Positions 4,609-6,326 of a stretch of DNA of 6,326 nt are shown here, piece by piece. The notes under the pieces are model-generated. The model saw nothing but the letters and a program-made list of their open reading frames with translations, ran no database searches and was not told the DNA's origin. The stretch is from positions 1-6,326 of the forward strand of contig DGTM01000038.1 of NCBI GenBank assembly GCA_002394305.1, given 5' to 3'. The translations under genes and the position numbers were made by a program. The DNA comes from Prevotellaceae bacterium UBA4336 (GTDB taxonomy: Bacteria; Bacteroidota; Bacteroidia; Bacteroidales; Bacteroidaceae). Each line of letters starts with the position of its first letter. The stretch's first letter is position 1.

Positions 4609-6164
4609 TGCTGCTCCTCCCCGTCTGTCGGTGCGACATACTCATAGCATCCTGCATCGGGGCCCTCGTCGGAGAGTCGGCTCACGCCTCGTCTGTCGAA
4701 CTGTGGCAGGTCGCCGTAGTCGGGGTCGGCCAGCGAGCGTATCAGGCTGCTGTCCTTGGGCGTGAAGTCGTAGATGAAGTTCTCGGTGTCGAAGACCAGG
4801 AAGTTGTCCTGCCGCACGAGCTTCTTCTCCTCGCTGCTCTTCTTGTCCTGGTCGAAGATGCAGCCCACGAAGTGCTCGGCATCGTCCACGGCGGGCGTGT
4901 TGAGGAAGCAGTGGTGGAAGAGATAGTTGCAGGTGTAGGAGTCCGTCACGATGTTCTCGCCCATGATGACGTCTTGTCCGTAGCCCGTGATGACGCAGTT
5001 GATGAAGTGCGCCTTGCGCAGCATGCCGTACTCGTCGCCGTCGGCTGAGCTGGCGAGGTGGAGGCCGTCGCCTTTCTGGCCCGTGAAGGGATAGAACTGC
5101 GCCAGCGTGCTATATATAAATATGTGCGAGCCGCCGCTGATGCTGACCGTATGGCCCAGCGTGTTGCTTATCTGTGTGTTCGTGACGCTGCTGACGCAGT
5201 TGTTGAGCTGCAGGCCGTCGCCTCCGATGTTGTGCAGGATGCAGCAGTCCAGGGTGACGGAGGGGCTGGCCTCGTCGGGTTTCAGCTGTTCGGTGTCCTC
5301 GCAGATGATGCCGAAGAGCGAGCTGTGCAGGTCGCAGTGGCGGAGGCTGTTGCCGTAGCTGCCGCGGTGGATGACGACGCCTTCCCAGCGGCTGGGCGTG
5401 TTGTCGTAGGGGAGATAGTCGAACATGTGGTCCATCCTGTCGCCGCGCAGCACGACGGGCTTCTCCTGGCTGCCCAGCACGGTCAGCTTGCCGTAGACGT
5501 GCAGCGCAGCCTTGTCGTGGAACATGAGCCTTGTGCCTTCGCCGAGGGTGAGCTCCGCGCCCTTGCTGACCACGAGCGAGTCGTAGATGACGTAGGGCTT
5601 GTCGGTCTGCAGCGTTGTGTTCTCGTCGACGACCATGCCCCTGGTGATGTAGGCATCGATGGAGCCACCGGTCAGGACGACGGTCTGCTGTGCTCCGTTC
5701 TCGAGCAGGAAGTGCAGCTTTTCCGTGAAGTAGAGGGGCTCCGTGCTGCCCGCTTCGGGCGGTGTCATCTCGATGCGCAGGACGAGGCTGTCGTGCCTGA
5801 GCACCTCGAAGTCGTGCCAGATGCCGTCGGCCAGGAAGCGTCCGTCCGCGTTGACGCGGAAGTGACTCGTCGCTCCGCCCTCGAGCTGTATGGTGCGGAT
5901 GCGCAAGCCGTCGCCGTTCCTGTTGAAGGCGTAGAGCGTCTTGGTGCTGCTGGGGATGGTGCTCACCAGCGTGTCGAAGGCAATCGTGTCCGCCGAGAAG
6001 GTGAGACGGAAGTTCGGATTGTCCGAGAAGCTCTCATAGTCCGAGCAAGCAGCCAGCAGGAAGAATGAGAAAATGAAAAAATGAAAGAATGAAAGCTTTG
6101 TCCTTTCATTTGTCATTGCTCTTTTTCTCTTTTCAATCTTCATGATAACATCCTTCATTTTCAT
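4605..6164 (-). CDS. Predicted lipoprotein with right-handed parallel beta-helix domain
   Basis: A 519-residue open frame. A lipoprotein signal peptide ends in LLAAC, with Cys40 as the predicted lipidation site, so the mature protein should be membrane-anchored outside the cytoplasm. The Ser/Asp after the cysteine (CSDYESFSD) fits export to the outer membrane or surface. Residues 50-165 form a beta-rich N-terminal domain (FDTLVSTIPSSTKTLYAFNR). Residues about 185-435 look like a parallel beta-helix, with short strands around EGTRLMFHDKAALHVYGKLTVLG split by turns. The C-terminus has DRRGVSRLSDEGPDAGCYEY (490-509), resembling the tail of other beta-helix proteins. No catalytic signature is visible, so enzyme activity cannot be claimed. 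In-frame starts exist at 6164, 6158, 6143 and 6116. 6116 gives the most typical signal length, and 6143 has AAGGA seven bases upstream. The longest frame is given because these cannot be separated. The stop overlaps rlmH as GTGA. The function is unknown. Confidence 0.85.
   Translation of the reverse strand: MKMKDVIMKIEKRKRAMTNERTKLSFFHFFIFSFFLLAACSDYESFSDNPNFRLTFSADTIAFDTLVSTIPSSTKTLYAFNRNGDGLRIRTIQLEGGATSHFRVNADGRFLADGIWHDFEVLRHDSLVLRIEMTPPEAGSTEPLYFTEKLHFLLENGAQQTVVLTGGSIDAYITRGMVVDENTTLQTDKPYVIYDSLVVSKGAELTLGEGTRLMFHDKAALHVYGKLTVLGSQEKPVVLRGDRMDHMFDYLPYDNTPSRWEGVVIHRGSYGNSLRHCDLHSSLFGIICEDTEQLKPDEASPSVTLDCCILHNIGGDGLQLNNCVSSVTNTQISNTLGHTVSISGGSHIFIYSTLAQFYPFTGQKGDGLHLASSADGDEYGMLRKAHFINCVITGYGQDVIMGENIVTDSYTCNYLFHHCFLNTPAVDDAEHFVGCIFDQDKKSSEEKKLVRQDNFLVFDTENFIYDFTPKDSSLIRSLADPDYGDLPQFDRRGVSRLSDEGPDAGCYEYVAPTDGEEQQ
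4615..4620 (-). promoter_or_regulatory. Shine-Dalgarno site of rlmH (GGAGGA)
   Basis: GGAGGA lies six bases before the GTG start of rlmH, inside the last codons of the upstream lipoprotein gene (encoding the Glu-Glu of the GEEQQ tail). It supports GTG 4608 as the true start. The other genes here mostly show only A-rich leaders, so this site stands out and may compensate for the weak start codon. Confidence 0.7.
6065..6096 (-). repeat. Four 8-bp tandem units encoding the lipoprotein signal core
   Basis: On the plus strand ATGAGAAA, ATGAAAAA, ATGAAAGA and ATGAAAGC follow without gaps. Read on the coding strand they give FFHFFIFSFF, the hydrophobic core of the lipoprotein signal (residues 26-35). 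Because T-rich octamers read as Phe, Ile, Ser or His in every frame, the core stays largely hydrophobic whatever the phase, but copy-number change would shift the frame relative to the upstream starts. Confidence 0.7.
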
Positions 6165-6170
6165 TTTTTC

Positions 6171-6326
6171 AACTTTCGGAAGTAAAAGAGGAAGTTAAAA
6201 TGGAAGTTAATTCGCTCCGCTCATGGAAGTTCTTCGCTTCGCTCAGGCGCAGGCGGTTCTAAAAGGACGATACATATGGGCAGTTGGCATCCAGTGCTAT
6301 CGTCCAGCACGCAGTGCTTTACTTCC
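6171..6326. repeat. Structured inverted-repeat element, copy 2 (partial, cut by window end)
   Basis: This is a same-orientation relative of the element at 22-250. It opens with aactttcgga and has GGAAGT at 6178, 6190, 6202 and 6225, offsets of 12, 12 and 23 bases. It then has a region that differs from copy 1 and is shorter, the conserved GGACGATA/TATCGTCC hairpin (6265-6305), and the AGCAC/GTGCT hairpin (6306-6318). Bases 6298-6326 are identical to 166-194. The right arm lies outside the window. Its left edge is only about six bases from the first possible start codon of the lipoprotein gene, so the promoter of that gene must lie within or beyond the element. It has no credible reading frame: the ATG matching the one at 52 stops after 20 codons. 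Confidence 0.7.
6265..6305. other. Conserved hairpin in element copy 2
   Basis: GGACGATA (6265-6272) pairs perfectly with TATCGTCC (6298-6305) across a 25-base loop that contains TTGGCATCC (6284-6292). It is the counterpart of the hairpin at 140-173. The rest of the loop differs in sequence and is seven bases longer. Confidence 0.65.

Noticed and set aside
5058..6068. 336-codon open frame antisense to the lipoprotein gene
   Set aside because: Its composition (runs of Ala, Val, Asp, Glu) is that of a GC-rich antisense shadow. The minus-strand frame has a lipobox, beta-helix pattern and a coupled neighbour.
22..6326. Composite transposon bounded by two element copies
   Set aside because: No transposase or integrase is present, the enclosed genes are housekeeping genes, and the copies look like dispersed small elements.

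Overview
The window looks like core chromosome of a moderately GC-rich member of Bacteroidales (Bacteroidetes), plausibly Prevotellaceae or a relative. The reasons are the families present (a MIP18/DUF59 protein with a SufT-type tail, LpxH, a secreted C69 dipeptidase, and a Bacteroidales-type beta-helix lipoprotein next to rlmH), A-rich leaders instead of strong Shine-Dalgarno sites at several genes, and short AT-rich tandem repeats between and at the edges of genes. The genus is an inference.

Layout. Bases 1-263 carry no gene; they hold a structured, inverted-repeat-bounded element (copy 1, about 22-250). Two plus-strand genes follow, joined by an ATGA overlap: a DUF59/MIP18 iron-sulfur assembly protein (264-584) and lpxH (581-1363). 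They converge on a minus-strand block across a 37-base gap with a probable hairpin terminator. In transcription order the minus block is: beta-helix lipoprotein (6164 to 4605), rlmH (4608 to 4135, GTG start, GTGA overlap with the lipoprotein), a 168-base AT-rich repeat-filled gap, nadC (3966 to 3091) and a secreted C69 dipeptidase (3065 to 1401). A second, partial copy of the element (6171-6326) sits just upstream of the lipoprotein start and runs off the window.

Function. These are housekeeping genes: Fe-S cluster maturation, lipid A synthesis (LpxH), 23S rRNA methylation (RlmH), NAD synthesis (NadC), extracytoplasmic peptide hydrolysis, and one surface or periplasmic lipoprotein of unknown role. 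Nothing shows that they form one pathway. The overlaps suggest two translationally coupled pairs, DUF59-lpxH and lipoprotein-rlmH.

The unusual material is in the repeats. First, two same-orientation copies of a roughly 230-bp element have iterated GGAAGT motifs in inverted arms, several short hairpins, and a conserved 8-bp stem with TTGGCATCC in its loop. No transposase is present, so a non-autonomous (MITE-like) or structured regulatory element is the working guess. Second, four short tandem arrays with 7- or 8-bp periods lie at gene edges, and two of them encode the hydrophobic or cleavage-proximal part of a signal peptide. No defence system, CRISPR array, RNA gene or insertion sequence was seen.
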